From Klebsiella oxytoca (GTDB lineage Bacteria > Pseudomonadota > Gammaproteobacteria > Enterobacterales > Enterobacteriaceae), in assembly GCF_009707385.1 (NCBI RefSeq), contig NZ_CP046115.1, positions 434,001 to 498,000 on the forward strand: a DNA stretch of 64,000 nt. Direction: 5' to 3'. The translations under genes and the position numbers were made by a program. This document shows positions 18,969-31,849 of this stretch, in pieces. Below the pieces are notes generated by a model, which worked only from the letters and a program-made list of their open reading frames with translations, was not told where the DNA came from and ran no database searches. Every line of letters begins with the position of its first letter. The first letter of the stretch is position 1.

Positions 18969-20738
18969 TCACGGTTGTCGATCGCGCAAATGGGCGCTGA
19001 ATGCCGCGGCATCCATAAACCCAGTGACGCGCTGCGCGGGCTGTTCTTCTCCTTGCTCATTGAAGAACAGAATCGTCGGCAGGCCAAGCACCTTAAGGTG
19101 CTTCAGCAGCGCCGCGTCCTGGGCGCTATTTTTCGTGACGTCCACCTGCAGCAGAACGGTATCTTTCAGGGCCTGTTGTACATCAGGCGAACTAAAGGTG
19201 TATTTCTCAAACTCTTTGCAGGCCACGCACCAGTCGGCGTACAGGTCGAGCATGACTGGTTTACCTTGTGCCTGAGCCAGCGCCTGATTGAGCTCATCGA
19301 CATTATGGATACGGGTAAACGGGAGATGTTCCTGCAACTGGGCTACAGGGGTGTCAAAAGCCCAATCCTGCAGCGGACGGGCGCTGACCAGCGCCGCGGC
19401 GAGCATCGCTATTTGTACTATCCGCAGCCATGGGCGGGTAGCGCCCAATGAAGTAATAAATGCCCAGCTAAAAAAGGCGACGCCAAGTAATGACCAAAGC
19501 CGCAGACCCCAGAGATCGCCCACGACACGCTCCAGTAAAAACACCGGTAATGCGAGGATCACAAAGCCAAAAGCGGTTTTAACATGGGCCATCCACGGGC
19601 CGCTTTTCGGCAGCAGGCGGTTGCCGAATACGGTTACCAGGATCAGCGGCAGCCCCATACCGAGCGCGTAGAGATACAGAGTTCCGCCGCCAAGCCACAG
19701 ATTACCGCTCTGGGCGATATACAGCAGAATGGCGCTAAGCGGGGCAGTAGTGCAGGGTGAGCAGATTAATCCGGCAATCGCCCCCATTGCGAATACGCCG
19801 CCGGGAGAGCCGCCCTGGCGCGTGTTGCTCATCAGCGTCAGACGCGTTTGCAGCGAGGAAGGCAGCTGCAGCGTAAACAGACCAAACATCGACAGCGCCA
19901 GCAGGATAAACACGACTGACAGGCCGATCAGCACATAAGGGTGCTGCAGCGCTGCCTGGAACTGCAGACCGGCAGCGGCGACCACCAGACCCAGCGCGGT
20001 GTAGGTTAACGCCATACCCTGCACGTAGATAAACGCCAACAGCAGCGCGCAGGTGGTAGAAAGACGCTGTTTACCGCCTAGCACGATGCCGGAAATGAGC
20101 GGATACATCGGCAATACGCAGGGGGTAAACGCGATGCCGATACCAATTAACAGCGCCCACAGCGCGCTAAAGGGCAGGTCGGAACTCTTATTGCCCGAAG
20201 TGATGGGCGGAAGATCTGCGGGAGACTCTACCGGTAGCGCCGGGCGCGTTTCCAGCGGCAGGGGCGGGTTGAGCTTCGGTTGCCCGGACGTAGCGCCGTT
20301 AGTGGAGTGCGCAAGCGCCTTGCCGAGCGGCACGATTTTGGTTTCCGGCGGATAGCAAAAACCGGCATCCGCACAGCCCTGATAAGTCACGGTAAGGGTC
20401 GCGCCTGCGGCTGCCTGAGTCAGGGTTACCGGTACGGTCAGGCGCTGGCGGTAAATTTCGCTCTTGCCGTAAAACTCGTCCTCATGCCACTCGCCTGATG
20501 GCAGCGCAGGCTCGGTAAAAGTCGCGTCGGCAGACGTCAGTTTGATCTGTTTGCGGTAAAGGTAGTAACCGTCCTTGATTTGCCAGGTCAGATTTAAATC
20601 GTGTTGATTCTGCTGAAAATCGAAGGCAAAAGCCTGGTCAGCAGGAACAAAGTTCGAACGACCGGGGGCGTCGAATAATCCGGCAAAGGCCGATGTGCTG
20701 CAAAGCAGCAGGATCAGCGTAATGATGCGTTGAGCCAT
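18969..20738 (-). CDS. dsbD: Thiol:disulfide interchange protein DsbD
   Basis: DsbD carries electrons from cytoplasmic thioredoxin across the inner membrane to DsbC, DsbG and CcmG. The 589-residue protein has a signal peptide and an N-terminal periplasmic domain with the CADAGFC motif (E. coli Cys103/Cys109 region). An eight-helix membrane domain follows, with cysteines in FTPCVLPM and ICSPCT. The C-terminal thioredoxin-like domain has the active site WCVAC. The start overlaps the end of cutA, so the two are probably co-transcribed. Confidence 0.97.
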   Translation of the reverse strand: MAQRIITLILLLCSTSAFAGLFDAPGRSNFVPADQAFAFDFQQNQHDLNLTWQIKDGYYLYRKQIKLTSADATFTEPALPSGEWHEDEFYGKSEIYRQRLTVPVTLTQAAAGATLTVTYQGCADAGFCYPPETKIVPLGKALAHSTNGATSGQPKLNPPLPLETRPALPVESPADLPPITSGNKSSDLPFSALWALLIGIGIAFTPCVLPMYPLISGIVLGGKQRLSTTCALLLAFIYVQGMALTYTALGLVVAAAGLQFQAALQHPYVLIGLSVVFILLALSMFGLFTLQLPSSLQTRLTLMSNTRQGGSPGGVFAMGAIAGLICSPCTTAPLSAILLYIAQSGNLWLGGGTLYLYALGMGLPLILVTVFGNRLLPKSGPWMAHVKTAFGFVILALPVFLLERVVGDLWGLRLWSLLGVAFFSWAFITSLGATRPWLRIVQIAMLAAALVSARPLQDWAFDTPVAQLQEHLPFTRIHNVDELNQALAQAQGKPVMLDLYADWCVACKEFEKYTFSSPDVQQALKDTVLLQVDVTKNSAQDAALLKHLKVLGLPTILFFNEQGEEQPAQRVTGFMDAAAFSAHLRDRQP

Positions 20739-21037
20739 GAGAGGTAATCGTTGTCTCCGTCAATAACGGGCAGAACCAGAAGTTCAGGGGTTTGATACGG
20801 GTGATGGGACTTCAGGCAGTCCAGCAGCGCCTGCTGATGGGCAGGATCGGTTTTCAGCAGCATTTGTACTTCGTACTCCTGCTCCAGTTTTCCTTCCCAG
20901 TAGTAAAGCGATGTCGCCCCCGGCAGGAGAGTGGCGCAGGCGGCGAGTTTTTCCGCCAGCACTTTGGCCGCCAGGTCCTGGGCGGTTGCTTCATCCGGCG
21001 CAGTACAGAGTACAACAACAGCATCAGGCGTAGTCAT
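20714..21037 (-). CDS. cutA: Divalent-cation tolerance protein CutA
   Basis: The 107-residue cytoplasmic protein forms PII-like trimers in known homologues and is linked to copper tolerance. The core [20 protein letters not shown] and [14 protein letters not shown] are diagnostic. Two adjacent ATGs occur; GAGG at 6 bases favours the second (21037). It overlaps dsbD by 25 bp at its 3' end and probably heads that operon. Confidence 0.93.
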   Translation of the reverse strand: MTTPDAVVVLCTAPDEATAQDLAAKVLAEKLAACATLLPGATSLYYWEGKLEQEYEVQMLLKTDPAHQQALLDCLKSHHPYQTPELLVLPVIDGDNDYLSWLNASLR

Positions 21038-21092
21038 CATGAACCTCGTATCAGCGAAAAGAGGCACTATAGCACGCAAGATGGAGAGGATT

Positions 21093-21118
21093 AACGAAAC
21101 GGGCCAGGATCTGGCCCG
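21093..21118 (-). terminator. Terminator between dcuA and cutA
   Basis: The perfect stem CGGGCCAG/CTGGCCCG is followed by TTTCGTT on the minus strand, 14 bp after the dcuA stop. Confidence 0.65.
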
Positions 21119-21131
21119 AATTTGAAGAGAT

Positions 21132-22433
21132 TTACAGCATGATGCCGCCAAAAATAAACCCGAGGATCACGCACAGCGTAATGGCGATCACGCCCGGGAT
21201 CAGGAAGGCGTGGTTGAAGACGTATTTGCCAATGCGCGTGGATCCGGTGTCATCCATTTCGACCGCCGCCAGCAGAGTGGGGTAGGTCGGCAGAACGAAG
21301 AGGGCCGATACGGCGGCGAACGAGGCGATGGCGGTGAGAGGGCTGACTCCCAGCATCAGCGCTGCAGGCATCAACGCTTTAGTGGTTGCGGCCTGGGAAT
21401 AGAGCAGGGTCGCAGCGAAGAATAGTACGACCGCCAGCAGCCACGGATAGTTGTGCAGCAGGTCGCCCGCCACGGTCTGGATATCGCTGATGTGGGCTTT
21501 GACGAAAGTATCCCCCAGCCATGCGACGCCAAGAACGCAGACGCAGGCGCTCATGCCGGATTTAAAAGTGCTGGCGTTGAGCACTTCACCGGTGTCGATT
21601 TTACAGGTGATGCTAATCAGCGTAGCGATAGTCAGCATAAACACCACGATCGCTTCGTTGCGCGGCAGGACCGGGTCCTGGATCAGGCCAACGGTATCGC
21701 TGATAGCGGTGGCGTAGAACATCACTGCGACGATACCGATCAGGAACAGCAGCACCGAGCGTCTGGCGTGCGGCTTAAGCTCGAAAACCTGGCTACCGCG
21801 CAGTTTGACTTCCCCTTTCGCCAGGCGCTCCTGGTAAACCGGGTCGTCTTTCAGCTCGCAGCCAAGGAAGTTACAGACGATTGCGGTCAGCATGACGGCA
21901 ATCAGGGTTACCGGAATACAGATCGCCAGCAGGGTGAGGTAGCTGACGCCCAGCGGTTCAAGAATGCCGGCAAAGAAGACTACCGCTGCTGAAATTGGCG
22001 AGGCGGTAATCGCAATCTGCGAGGCCACCACGGCGATAGAGAGCGGACGCGAGGGGCGGATACCCTGCTCTTTCGCCACTTCGGTGATCACCGGAAGCGT
22101 AGAGAAAGCCGTGTGTCCGGTTCCGGCCAGTATGGTCATAAACCAGGTGACCAGCGGGGCGAGAAAGGTGATGTATTTGGGGTGACGCCGCAGCATACGT
22201 TCGGCGAGACTGACCAGGTAGTCCATCCCTCCGGCGACCTGCATGGCGGCGATAGCGGCGATAACCGCCATAATGATTTCAATGACGTCGAAGGGGATCG
22301 CGCCGGGTTTAATTTGAAAAAAGAGGGTCAGGACGAGGACGCCCAGGCCACCGGCAAAACCAATGCCGATACCCCCGAGTCTGGCTCCCAGATAAATAGC
22401 CAGCAGGACAATAACGAGTTCTGCACCAAACAT
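21132..22433 (-). CDS. dcuA: Anaerobic C4-dicarboxylate transporter DcuA
   Basis: The 433-residue inner-membrane protein with about ten helices exchanges aspartate or fumarate for succinate during anaerobic and aerobic growth. Sequence and length match the Dcu family ([35 protein letters not shown]). It sits directly downstream of aspA, so aspartate uptake, deamination to fumarate and fumarate respiration by frd are encoded in the same window. Confidence 0.97.
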   Translation of the reverse strand: MFGAELVIVLLAIYLGARLGGIGIGFAGGLGVLVLTLFFQIKPGAIPFDVIEIIMAVIAAIAAMQVAGGMDYLVSLAERMLRRHPKYITFLAPLVTWFMTILAGTGHTAFSTLPVITEVAKEQGIRPSRPLSIAVVASQIAITASPISAAVVFFAGILEPLGVSYLTLLAICIPVTLIAVMLTAIVCNFLGCELKDDPVYQERLAKGEVKLRGSQVFELKPHARRSVLLFLIGIVAVMFYATAISDTVGLIQDPVLPRNEAIVVFMLTIATLISITCKIDTGEVLNASTFKSGMSACVCVLGVAWLGDTFVKAHISDIQTVAGDLLHNYPWLLAVVLFFAATLLYSQAATTKALMPAALMLGVSPLTAIASFAAVSALFVLPTYPTLLAAVEMDDTGSTRIGKYVFNHAFLIPGVIAITLCVILGFIFGGIML

Positions 22434-22500
22434 ATATGCCTTCCTTGTTTTATTAACAAGTTGATATTGAATTGTTGTAATTTAGTAGAACAATAAGAAC

Positions 22501-22528
22501 AAAAAAGGCATGTCATCGCTGACATGCC
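22501..22528 (-). terminator. aspA terminator
   Basis: The perfect 9-bp stem GGCATGTCA/TGACATGCC is followed by TTTTTT on the minus strand, 24 bp after the aspA stop. Confidence 0.85.
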
Positions 22529-22551
22529 CGTGGTTAGTTTACTCTGAAAAC

Positions 22552-23988
22552 TTACTGTTCGCTTTCATCGGTATACCGCTTCGCTTTATAGGCCGGATGC
22601 ATCAGGTTCTGCGCTGAGAAGATATCATCCAGCTCCGCTGCGGTCAGCAGCCCGCGCTCAAGCACCACATCCCTGACGCTCTTGCCCGTCTCGGCGCAAA
22701 TCTTGCCGACGATATCGCCATTGTGGTGGCCAATGTACGGGTTGAGGTAGGTGACAATGCCGATTGAGTTATAGACGTAGCTTTCGCATACCTCTTTGTT
22801 CGCGGTGATGCCGCTCACGCATTTTTCCAGCAAATTGTAACAGGCATTAGTCAGAATATGGATGGATTCAAACATCGCCTGGCCAATAACCGGCTCCATC
22901 ACGTTCAACTGCAGCTGGCCCGCTTCGGAAGCCATGGTGACCGTCGTATCGTTACCGATCACCTTGAAGCAAACCTGATTGACGACTTCCGGGACTACCG
23001 GGTTAACCTTCGCTGGCATGATGGAGGAGCCCGCCTGCAGTTCAGGAAGGTTAATTTCATTCAGGCCGGCGCGCGGACCGGAAGAGAGCAAGCGCAGGTC
23101 GTTGCAGATTTTTGACAGTTTTACCGCCAGACGCTTCAGAGCGCTGTGGACCATCACGTAGGCGCCGCAGTCGGAGGTGGCTTCAATCAAGTCTTCCGCA
23201 GGTACGACCGGCAGGTTGCTGACTTCCGCCAGCTTTTGAACCGCCAGCTGCTGATAACCGTCCGGCGTATTCAGGCGGGTACCAATAGCGGTCGCGCCGA
23301 GGTTTACTTCCAGCAGCAGCTCAGCGGTGCGCAGAATACATTTGGTCTCTTCGTTAAGCAGAACATTAAACGCGTGAAACTCCTGGCCGAGGGTCATCGG
23401 CACTGCGTCCTGTAGCTGGGTACGGCCCATTTTCAGAATGTCCTGGAACTCAACCGCCTTCTGCTGGAAGCCTTCGCTAAGCTGATGAATCGCATCGATC
23501 AGCTTGAGGACTGAAGCGTAGACCGCGATACGGAAGCCGGTTGGGTAAGCATCGTTGGTAGACTGGCATTTGTTAACGTGGTCGTTAGGATTGAGGTACT
23601 GATATTCGCCTTTCTGGTGGCCCATTAGCTCAAGGCCGATGTTTGCCAGAACTTCGTTGGTGTTCATGTTAACGGAGGTACCCGCGCCGCCCTGGAACAC
23701 ATCAACCGGGAACTGGTCCATACATTTGCCGTTATTCAAAACCTCATCGCACGCGGCGATAATGGCATTGGCGACGCTTTTGGGGATAGTTTGCAGCTCT
23801 TTGTTAGCCAGCGCTGCTGCCTTTTTCACCATCACCATTCCGCGAACAAATTCAGGAATGTCGCTGATCTTGTTGTTGCTGATGTAGAAGTTTTCAATCG
23901 CTCGCAGAGTATGAACGCCGTAGTAGGCGTCAGCTGGAACTTCCCTGGTACCCAACAGATCTTCTTCGATACGAATGTTGTTTAACAT
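22552..23988 (-). CDS. aspA: Aspartate ammonia-lyase
   Basis: AspA converts aspartate to fumarate and ammonia. The 478-residue protein carries the fumarase/aspartase signature [15 protein letters not shown] and the [14 protein letters not shown] region ([13 protein letters not shown]). The ATG at 23988 has AGAAGG upstream and gives exactly the E. coli length; an in-frame ATG 18 bases earlier is rejected. A CRP site lies in the upstream region, consistent with known catabolite control. dcuA follows after a terminator that presumably lets some transcription through. Confidence 0.97.
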   Translation of the reverse strand: MLNNIRIEEDLLGTREVPADAYYGVHTLRAIENFYISNNKISDIPEFVRGMVMVKKAAALANKELQTIPKSVANAIIAACDEVLNNGKCMDQFPVDVFQGGAGTSVNMNTNEVLANIGLELMGHQKGEYQYLNPNDHVNKCQSTNDAYPTGFRIAVYASVLKLIDAIHQLSEGFQQKAVEFQDILKMGRTQLQDAVPMTLGQEFHAFNVLLNEETKCILRTAELLLEVNLGATAIGTRLNTPDGYQQLAVQKLAEVSNLPVVPAEDLIEATSDCGAYVMVHSALKRLAVKLSKICNDLRLLSSGPRAGLNEINLPELQAGSSIMPAKVNPVVPEVVNQVCFKVIGNDTTVTMASEAGQLQLNVMEPVIGQAMFESIHILTNACYNLLEKCVSGITANKEVCESYVYNSIGIVTYLNPYIGHHNGDIVGKICAETGKSVRDVVLERGLLTAAELDDIFSAQNLMHPAYKAKRYTDESEQ

Positions 23989-24174
23989 GTGAACCTTCTT
24001 TTTCAAGCTGCCTATGAATTCACCAAATACGCAGAAATTATGGGATCCAGCGCATTTTCTAGCCGCAGATTATTTCCTTAATCGGCCTGGTGCCCACGAT
24101 CATATGCTGATGATAGCGAATATCAGTCGTCCTGATCACTTATTATGTAGTGAATCCTATAAGAATTATTAATC

Positions 24175-24190
24175 TGTGAAATGAGTCACC
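24175..24190 (-). promoter_or_regulatory. CRP-binding site upstream of aspA
   Basis: TGTGA-N6-TCACC is an almost perfect CRP operator, 187 bp upstream of the aspA start. E. coli aspA is activated by CRP, so the site is expected. The other flank is fxsA, on the opposite strand. Confidence 0.7.
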
Positions 24191-24326
24191 GGTTTTCTAT
24201 TCTTGAAAAAAATAAGCTTTTTATACGATTGAAAAATGACGTTTTAGCCCAATATCTTTTTGATGCGAATAGCACATCTATGACTACAGTCGCCGACGCA
24301 GGCGTCTGTTAATGAAGGAGACGCCG

Positions 24327-24803
24327 GTGCGTTGGATTCCGTTAATTGCCGTTTTTTTATACGTTTACATTGAAATATCGATCTTCATCCAGGTCGCCCA
24401 TGTGCTTGGCGTCCTGCTGACGCTGATTCTGGTGATCTTTAGCTCGGTGGTAGGGATATCGCTGGTGAAAAACCAGGGCTTCAAAAACCTCATGCTGATG
24501 CAGCAGAAGATGGCGGCGGGGGAGAGCCCGGCCGCAGAGATGATCAAAAGCGTATCGCTGATCATCGCCGGTCTACTGTTACTCCTGCCGGGCTTTTTTA
24601 CCGACTTCCTGGGTCTGCTGCTGCTGTTGCCGCCGGTGCAAAAACACCTGACGGTGAAACTGATGCCGCATCTGCGCTTTAGTCGGATGCCTGGCGGTGG
24701 ATTCAGCGCCGGTACGGGCGGCGGCGATACCTTTGAAGGGGAATATCAGCGTAAAGACGATGAGCGCGACCGTCTCGATCATAAAGACGATCGCCGCGAT
24801 TAA
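24327..24803 (+). CDS. fxsA: FxsA membrane protein
   Basis: The 158-residue inner-membrane protein has about three to four N-terminal helices (LYVYIEISIFIQVAHVLG, LLTLILVIFSSVVGISLV, LLLLLPGFFTDFLGLLLLL) and a charged cytoplasmic tail rich in D, R and K. Overproduction of E. coli FxsA relieves exclusion of phage T7 by the F plasmid PifA protein; its normal role is unclear. The GTG at 24327, with AAGGAG 7 bases upstream, gives the E. coli length. Confidence 0.95.
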   Translation: MRWIPLIAVFLYVYIEISIFIQVAHVLGVLLTLILVIFSSVVGISLVKNQGFKNLMLMQQKMAAGESPAAEMIKSVSLIIAGLLLLLPGFFTDFLGLLLLLPPVQKHLTVKLMPHLRFSRMPGGGFSAGTGGGDTFEGEYQRKDDERDRLDHKDDRRD

Positions 24804-24827
24804 ACTGCCCGGGCCGGATGTTCCGGC

Positions 24828-26084
24828 CTAAAGTAGCTTCTCTGCTTCCGCTAACTTGCGCTTCGGTAAGAACAGCCACAGCGCCGCCAGCATGATCAGT
24901 GCGTACAGGCTCTTCCAGCCAACCATTGCCAATAGCAGCAGGCACAGCACGCTGCCAAAAGCCGCCAACAGGCGATAGCGTCCCTGAAGCAGACGACAGC
25001 CCGCCAGCATGCACAGCAGATAAATCATGATAAAAATGCCGTTAGCGTAGACGATCAGGGCATCAAGATTGATGTTGAGCGCATAAATGCACAATGCGCT
25101 AATCACACAGCAGCCCAGTACCGCGTTCAGCGCGTTGCGCGGAATTTGTCGCGGCGACAGCCGGGCCAGATAGCTATCGGGCTTATACTGCGCCTGTGAC
25201 CAGACCAGACGAGCAAAGCTCTGGATGTAGATATTGAGGCTGGCGAAGCAGGCGAGATAACCGATAACGCAGGCTATCCACAGCGCCTGGACGCCGAACA
25301 GGCGTACGACGATATTAGGCAGCGACGCGGCGGCGGCCATCTCCTCGCCAAAGGCATGAAAATGCAGAACCAGTACGGTACAGGCCCAGTAGACCGACCC
25401 CGCCAGTAACAGGCCGATCATCAGCGCCCGGGGGAAATCGCGTTCCGGCTGCTTAAATTCAGAGGCGAGGTGAGCGAAAGCTTCAAGGCCGACAAAACAC
25501 CAGAACATCACCGAAAGCGCGGCAAAAAGCTGCGAGCTGTCGATATCAGACGGCGCCGGGAAGGGGATTTGCGTGGGATTTATCTCGCCGCGCCACCAGA
25601 CGGCGACGATCAGGGCGACAATCAGTACGGCAACCAGCGTTTGCAGATTGGCGCTGGAGCTGGCCCCGCGGGATCCGACCCACCAGATAATCGCCAGCGT
25701 ACCCAGCTCGGCCAGCAGCAGCTGGCTATCATGCCAGCCAAAAAGCGCCTGACCAAAGCCGGTGGCGATATGCAGAGCTGCGGGTAATCCGACGGGGATC
25801 ACCGATAAAAAAAGCCAGCCGGTTACGCGTGCCAGGCGAGGGCCAAAAGCCATATCCACAAAATGCGCCACGCCGCCAGCGCTGGGAAAGTGACGGCCCA
25901 GGATAGCGAAGACGATAGCGATTGGAAAAACCAGTAAAATCAGCGCCGGCCATGCCCACAGGCTGTTATCGCCAGCGACCAATGCAGCCAGTGCCGGAAC
26001 GGCAAAAACGCCGGTTCCCAGTAATGATGTGGAGAGTAGCCCCACTCCCTGAGCAAGTCCCAACTCCTGTTTTAAACCACTCAT
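24828..26084 (-). CDS. yjeH: Amino-acid exporter YjeH (APC superfamily)
   Basis: The 418-residue inner-membrane protein has about twelve helices, and the GVGLLSTSLLGTGVFAVPALAA start is typical of APC transporters. E. coli YjeH exports methionine and branched-chain amino acids. It is convergent with fxsA, divergent from groES, and alone in its transcription unit. Confidence 0.94.
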   Translation of the reverse strand: MSGLKQELGLAQGVGLLSTSLLGTGVFAVPALAALVAGDNSLWAWPALILLVFPIAIVFAILGRHFPSAGGVAHFVDMAFGPRLARVTGWLFLSVIPVGLPAALHIATGFGQALFGWHDSQLLLAELGTLAIIWWVGSRGASSSANLQTLVAVLIVALIVAVWWRGEINPTQIPFPAPSDIDSSQLFAALSVMFWCFVGLEAFAHLASEFKQPERDFPRALMIGLLLAGSVYWACTVLVLHFHAFGEEMAAAASLPNIVVRLFGVQALWIACVIGYLACFASLNIYIQSFARLVWSQAQYKPDSYLARLSPRQIPRNALNAVLGCCVISALCIYALNINLDALIVYANGIFIMIYLLCMLAGCRLLQGRYRLLAAFGSVLCLLLLAMVGWKSLYALIMLAALWLFLPKRKLAEAEKLL

Positions 26085-26205
26085 GATTCAACCTTGTTAC
26101 CGGCAAAAAATGGATGGTATCACAATCGCTTTTGCTTATGACGTCAGGAGAGCCTGGCAAATTTGTGTGGGATGGAGCCCGGGGGAAAAATTTTTTTTTG
26201 CTTTG

Positions 26206-26236
26206 CCCTTGAAGCGTGAAAACCCCATCCCCATCT
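26206..26236 (+). promoter_or_regulatory. Heat-shock (sigma-32) promoter of groES-groEL
   Basis: CCCTTGAA at 26206-26213 and CCCCATCT at 26229-26236 match the sigma-32 -35 and -10 elements, about 83 bp before the groES start. The known E. coli groE promoter has the same organisation. Confidence 0.85.
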
Positions 26237-26294
26237 CTCAGGGCACTAGCCGGAAAACCGTGTGCGGACCGGCGTCATCCATAACTGATAATGA

Positions 26295-26612
<318 letters not shown>

Positions 26613-26643
26613 TCCGCGAACGACACTGAACACACGAATTTAA

Positions 26644-28302
<1,659 letters not shown>

Positions 28303-28330
28303 TCGTGCGCTATACCCCTTAGAAACAAGG

Positions 28331-28366
28331 AAACCCTCGGGCAGAAATGCTCGAGGGTTTTTCTTT
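28331..28366 (+). terminator. groESL terminator
   Basis: An AAACCCTCG/CGAGGGTTT stem is followed by TTTCTTTTT, 28 bp after the groEL stop. Confidence 0.85.
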
Positions 28367-28436
28367 TTGTCGTCTTTTTAGTATAAGGTTGTACATCCGG
28401 GCCAAGGCGTCCAGCTCATTGATCGTGGGGAATAAC

Positions 28437-28790
28437 ATGCAGGTAAAATATTTAGCAGGGATTGTCGGCGCAGCATTGTTGTTAGCAGGTTGCAGCTCCA
28501 GCAACGAATTAACTTCTGGTGGCCAGAACGTACGCTTTGTAGAAGATAAACCAGGCTCTGAATGCCAGCTGTTAGGAACCGCGACCGGTACGCAGAGCAA
28601 CTGGCTGTCAGGGCAAAATGGCGACGAAGGTGGCTCTATGCGCGGCGCGGCAAACGCCCTGCGTAACCAGGCGGCAGCAATGGGCGGTAACGTGATTTAC
28701 GGCGTCAGCAGCCCGACGCAGAACCTGCTGTCGAGCTTTGTCCCGACCGATAGCCAGATGAACGGCCAGGTTTATAAGTGCCCGAATTGA
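28437..28790 (+). CDS. yjeI: YjeI lipoprotein (DUF4156)
   Basis: The 117-residue protein has a lipobox LLAGC (Cys at residue 19) and conserved body motifs EDKPGSECQLLGTATG and RNQAAAMGGNVIYGVSS. It matches E. coli YjeI in length and sequence and the function is unknown. The frame is open further upstream, but only the ATG at 28437 places the lipoprotein signal at the N-terminus. Confidence 0.93.
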   Translation: MQVKYLAGIVGAALLLAGCSSSNELTSGGQNVRFVEDKPGSECQLLGTATGTQSNWLSGQNGDEGGSMRGAANALRNQAAAMGGNVIYGVSSPTQNLLSSFVPTDSQMNGQVYKCPN

Positions 28791-28797
28791 TGCATTA

Positions 28798-28826
28798 GCC
28801 TCTCTCTGCAAGTGTAGGGAGAGGCG
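28798..28826. terminator. Bidirectional hairpin between yjeI and yjeJ
   Basis: A GCCTCTCTCT/AGGGAGAGGC stem lies between the convergent stops of yjeI and yjeJ. It has no clear T run on either side. Confidence 0.5.
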
Positions 28827-28847
28827 TGGCCTGTAGAAGGAGGGGAG

Positions 28848-29711
28848 TCAGGAATTAAGCTCTGCTTTCTTCTCAAGGTAAAATGAGTGCAGAGGACGTA
28901 AACACTCTTCCAGACTGAGCATTCTTCCCGGCTGGGAAGGGATAATGGTACTGAAGATCTGGCATGGTGCCAGCTCTGTGTGCATTGCCTTAAGCTTGGG
29001 GCTTTTCTCAATCAGCCGCACTACCACGCTGTTTTCCTGTTCAGACAAGTGTGGCGCGCTGGTTTTGACCACCGCACCGGAGACAATTTTCTTCCCTTCA
29101 TCTGTCTCGCAGCAGTACAGTACGCCCAGATAATGGGAAAACAGGTTTAGCTTCCACTCTTCCTGAGGATACTGCTGGTAATCAATATTGGGCTGGGTGG
29201 TTAAGTCGACTGTGTAGCACATTAAAAAATCCAGATTTGAACTCAAGTACTGGATAATCGTTTGATCGCCGATGGTTTTTAATGCTTGCTGAATACCTAT
29301 TATCATGGCTTCAACCTGTCGGTCATCAATAGTTAAAGTCTTAATTTGTTCATCCTGAAACACCAGAATTAATGTTGACTTTGTTTCGCCAGGTTTGAGC
29401 GTAATAGACATAATACGCCGCTCAGAAGAAGGTTGTTGTATTTCTGCCATTTCTACCGTGGGGATATTGGCAAGAAGTGTCTCGTTATAGGCGATAAGCT
29501 CATCTTTATAGTCATCCCCTTTGCTTTCAAGTCGCTGAAGAATAAAAGCCATTCTGTTCTGCAATATCAAAAGCAGATCGGCCAGGACCGGAGCCTGAAG
29601 GTAGTAAATTTCACAGGAATCATTCGCTTTTTTAACCTTTAGCAGCAGCGCTAAGAATCTCTCTTCAAAGGTAATTCCTGCAGTATTAAAACCAATAAAC
29701 GTTCCTTGCAT
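28848..29711 (-). CDS. yjeJ: YjeJ, conserved protein of unknown function, last gene of the microcin operon
   Basis: The 287-residue protein has no signal peptide or membrane segment and is probably cytoplasmic. Identity as YjeJ rests on position (beside yjeI) and recalled similarity to the 289-residue E. coli protein. No catalytic motif is visible. There are mixed beta strands (RIMSITLKPGETKSTLILVF) and a region with several cysteines (CYTVD, LYCCETDEGKK). AAGGAG sits 5 bases before the ATG. Its start is only 14 bp after the stop of the microcin ABC transporter on the same strand, with no terminator between, so it is very likely co-transcribed with the microcin genes. Whether it serves them (for example in immunity) is open. 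Confidence 0.8.
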   Translation of the reverse strand: MQGTFIGFNTAGITFEERFLALLLKVKKANDSCEIYYLQAPVLADLLLILQNRMAFILQRLESKGDDYKDELIAYNETLLANIPTVEMAEIQQPSSERRIMSITLKPGETKSTLILVFQDEQIKTLTIDDRQVEAMIIGIQQALKTIGDQTIIQYLSSNLDFLMCYTVDLTTQPNIDYQQYPQEEWKLNLFSHYLGVLYCCETDEGKKIVSGAVVKTSAPHLSEQENSVVVRLIEKSPKLKAMHTELAPCQIFSTIIPSQPGRMLSLEECLRPLHSFYLEKKAELNS

Positions 29712-29725
29712 AATCTTCTCCTTTA

Positions 29726-31849
29726 TTAAGCTGTAGCCATCGATTTCGGTTGTGAGAGGTCGATAACGCGATCGGCTGATGCAATAGTTGATGGTCGGTG
29801 CGCAACGATAACCCGGGTAATACTTAACGCCGAAATCGACTGATTGATGACCGACTCATTTTTAAGATCCAGGTGGCTGGTGGCCTCATCCATAAATAAG
29901 ATACTCGGTTTGCGATACAGCGCACGGGCAATGAGGATACGCTGTTTTTGCCCACCGGAAATGCCCAGCCCCAGTTCGCCGACAATGGTTTCATATCCCA
30001 TCGCCATCTTCATGATTTCATCATGAATGTTGCAATGTCTGGCACACTCCATCACAAAATCCAAATCGGGGTTATCATCAAAACCACTGATATTATCGAT
30101 AAGTGAGCCGGAAAAGAGGCGGTCCTCCTGAAGTACGCAGGCGATACCGAGGCGATAGTTATTTAAACCGATTTTTTTAATCTCAAGGTTGTCCGCAAGT
30201 ATTTCACCGGAGTCAGGCGAGAGCAGACCGCACATGACTTTCAAAAGCGTGGTTTTGCCAACGCCAGATGGGCCAATTAGCGCAACAGACTCTCCTGGAG
30301 CAACGGTGATGTTTAGATTGGTAAAAATGGGTTGTGAAAAAGGATCGTATTGATAACTAAGGTTCCTTGCTTCGAGCTTCACGCCTGTGTTTTCTGTAAA
30401 AACGCGTCGAGAAGGAAGTTCTTTTTCCGGTTCGCTGAATGCGATTTCTGATAGACGTTCATTGTGAAGCGATAGCATGCGAAGCTGCATCACCAAATCA
30501 ATGAGATTTGATGCACGTTGAGAAAATTGGCCTCGATAGGCGTTAAATGCCATAAACATACCGAGCGTCATTTCATTATCAATAACCATGATGGCACCCA
30601 GCCAAAGAACAGCAACCTGATCGATAGAGGTAATAAAAGTATTAATACCACCAAACATCATATCGAAACGGGTTTGCTTTATCCCTGCGTTGCTGGCATC
30701 AATGTTAAGATTTAACCAATGCTGTGAACGACGGTCTTTTAAATTCAGCGCCTTAATTGTAGAAATACCATAAAGTGACTCCATAAAGTGGGAGTTGGCA
30801 CGTGCGCCCTTAACGACCTGTTCTTCCGTTACCCGGCGGTAAAAGCCATAGGTAGCGAAGCGCATAATTGCATAGCATACGGTAAAACCAACTACCACCC
30901 AGACTAACCAGCCGCCATATAATGTCAACATCACCAGCAAACCGATCGTCATTATTGAATCTATAATACCGGTAACGATACTATTGGTAAATATTGAGCG
31001 AATAGTGTCCAGGGAGGAAAAACGAGACTGTATATCGCCTAAATGCCTTTTCTCAAAAAAAGATAATGGCAAGCTTGCTAAATGATCGAATAAGGTAGTT
31101 TTCCATTGAATATTCGTCAGCGTATTTAAGGTTAACGACGTCCATGCTCGTAACATGCTAATAAACGTGCGGAATAGGGTGAAAAATATCAAGCCAATAC
31201 AAATAACAGATAGTAAACTTTCATCGTGAGCCATAATCACATGGTCAGTGACTAACTGTGTACCAATCGGTAGCAAGAGGCCAATGGCTTCTACCACAAC
31301 AGAGAAAGCAAAGATCTTAATCAGCGCCGATTTTAAACCAACAATTTTATGCATTAAATCCAGGAGTCGTAACCGGGATTTGGCCTCTTCTTGCTGGAAG
31401 TTATGGTCAGGCCAGAGTTCAAGGGCAACGCCGGTAAAATTATTTGACATCTCTTTGATACCAATAATTCGTTTTCCCAGCGCTGGATCGTGAACGATAA
31501 AACTATTTTTCTTTACTTTTGTGAGCACTACATAGTGGTTCATTCCCCAGTGAATAATACAGGGAAGCTTAAGTTGCCTTATTTCATCGAGATCAAGAGC
31601 TAACGCCCGACTTTTTAAACCTGCATGTTCCGCTGTTTTGCTCAAAGACATCAGTGTGGCGCCCTGAGAGGGGCTACCGAACCGCTGACGAAAATTAAAC
31701 AGATCAATGTTTAATCCGTAAAAACCGCATACCATCGTCAGGCAAGCAATACCACATTCTGAAGATTCAGACTGTAAAATAACAGGGGTTTTATTAGTAA
31801 GCGAAAAATTTAATTTTTCAATAATGGTTTTAAATAATTCGTTAGTCAT
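29726..31849 (-). CDS. Microcin/bacteriocin-processing ABC transporter with C39 peptidase (CvaB-like)
   Basis: The 707-residue inner-membrane protein should cut the double-glycine leader and export the peptide. The N-terminal C39 peptidase has Gln26, Cys32 (SSECGIACL), His105 (GMNHYVVL) and Asp121 (VHDPAL), so it looks catalytically intact. A six-helix transmembrane domain occupies about residues 165-435. The ATPase has Walker A GPSGVGKTTLL, signature GISGGQKQR, Walker B ILFMDEATSHLD and the H-loop IVAHRPS. I chose the ATG at 31849; it overlaps the end of the HlyD-family gene by 8 bp, which suggests coupling and explains the lack of a good ribosome site. Microcin V export uses the same CvaA/CvaB pair plus TolC. 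Confidence 0.95.
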   Translation of the reverse strand: MTNELFKTIIEKLNFSLTNKTPVILQSESSECGIACLTMVCGFYGLNIDLFNFRQRFGSPSQGATLMSLSKTAEHAGLKSRALALDLDEIRQLKLPCIIHWGMNHYVVLTKVKKNSFIVHDPALGKRIIGIKEMSNNFTGVALELWPDHNFQQEEAKSRLRLLDLMHKIVGLKSALIKIFAFSVVVEAIGLLLPIGTQLVTDHVIMAHDESLLSVICIGLIFFTLFRTFISMLRAWTSLTLNTLTNIQWKTTLFDHLASLPLSFFEKRHLGDIQSRFSSLDTIRSIFTNSIVTGIIDSIMTIGLLVMLTLYGGWLVWVVVGFTVCYAIMRFATYGFYRRVTEEQVVKGARANSHFMESLYGISTIKALNLKDRRSQHWLNLNIDASNAGIKQTRFDMMFGGINTFITSIDQVAVLWLGAIMVIDNEMTLGMFMAFNAYRGQFSQRASNLIDLVMQLRMLSLHNERLSEIAFSEPEKELPSRRVFTENTGVKLEARNLSYQYDPFSQPIFTNLNITVAPGESVALIGPSGVGKTTLLKVMCGLLSPDSGEILADNLEIKKIGLNNYRLGIACVLQEDRLFSGSLIDNISGFDDNPDLDFVMECARHCNIHDEIMKMAMGYETIVGELGLGISGGQKQRILIARALYRKPSILFMDEATSHLDLKNESVINQSISALSITRVIVAHRPSTIASADRVIDLSQPKSMATA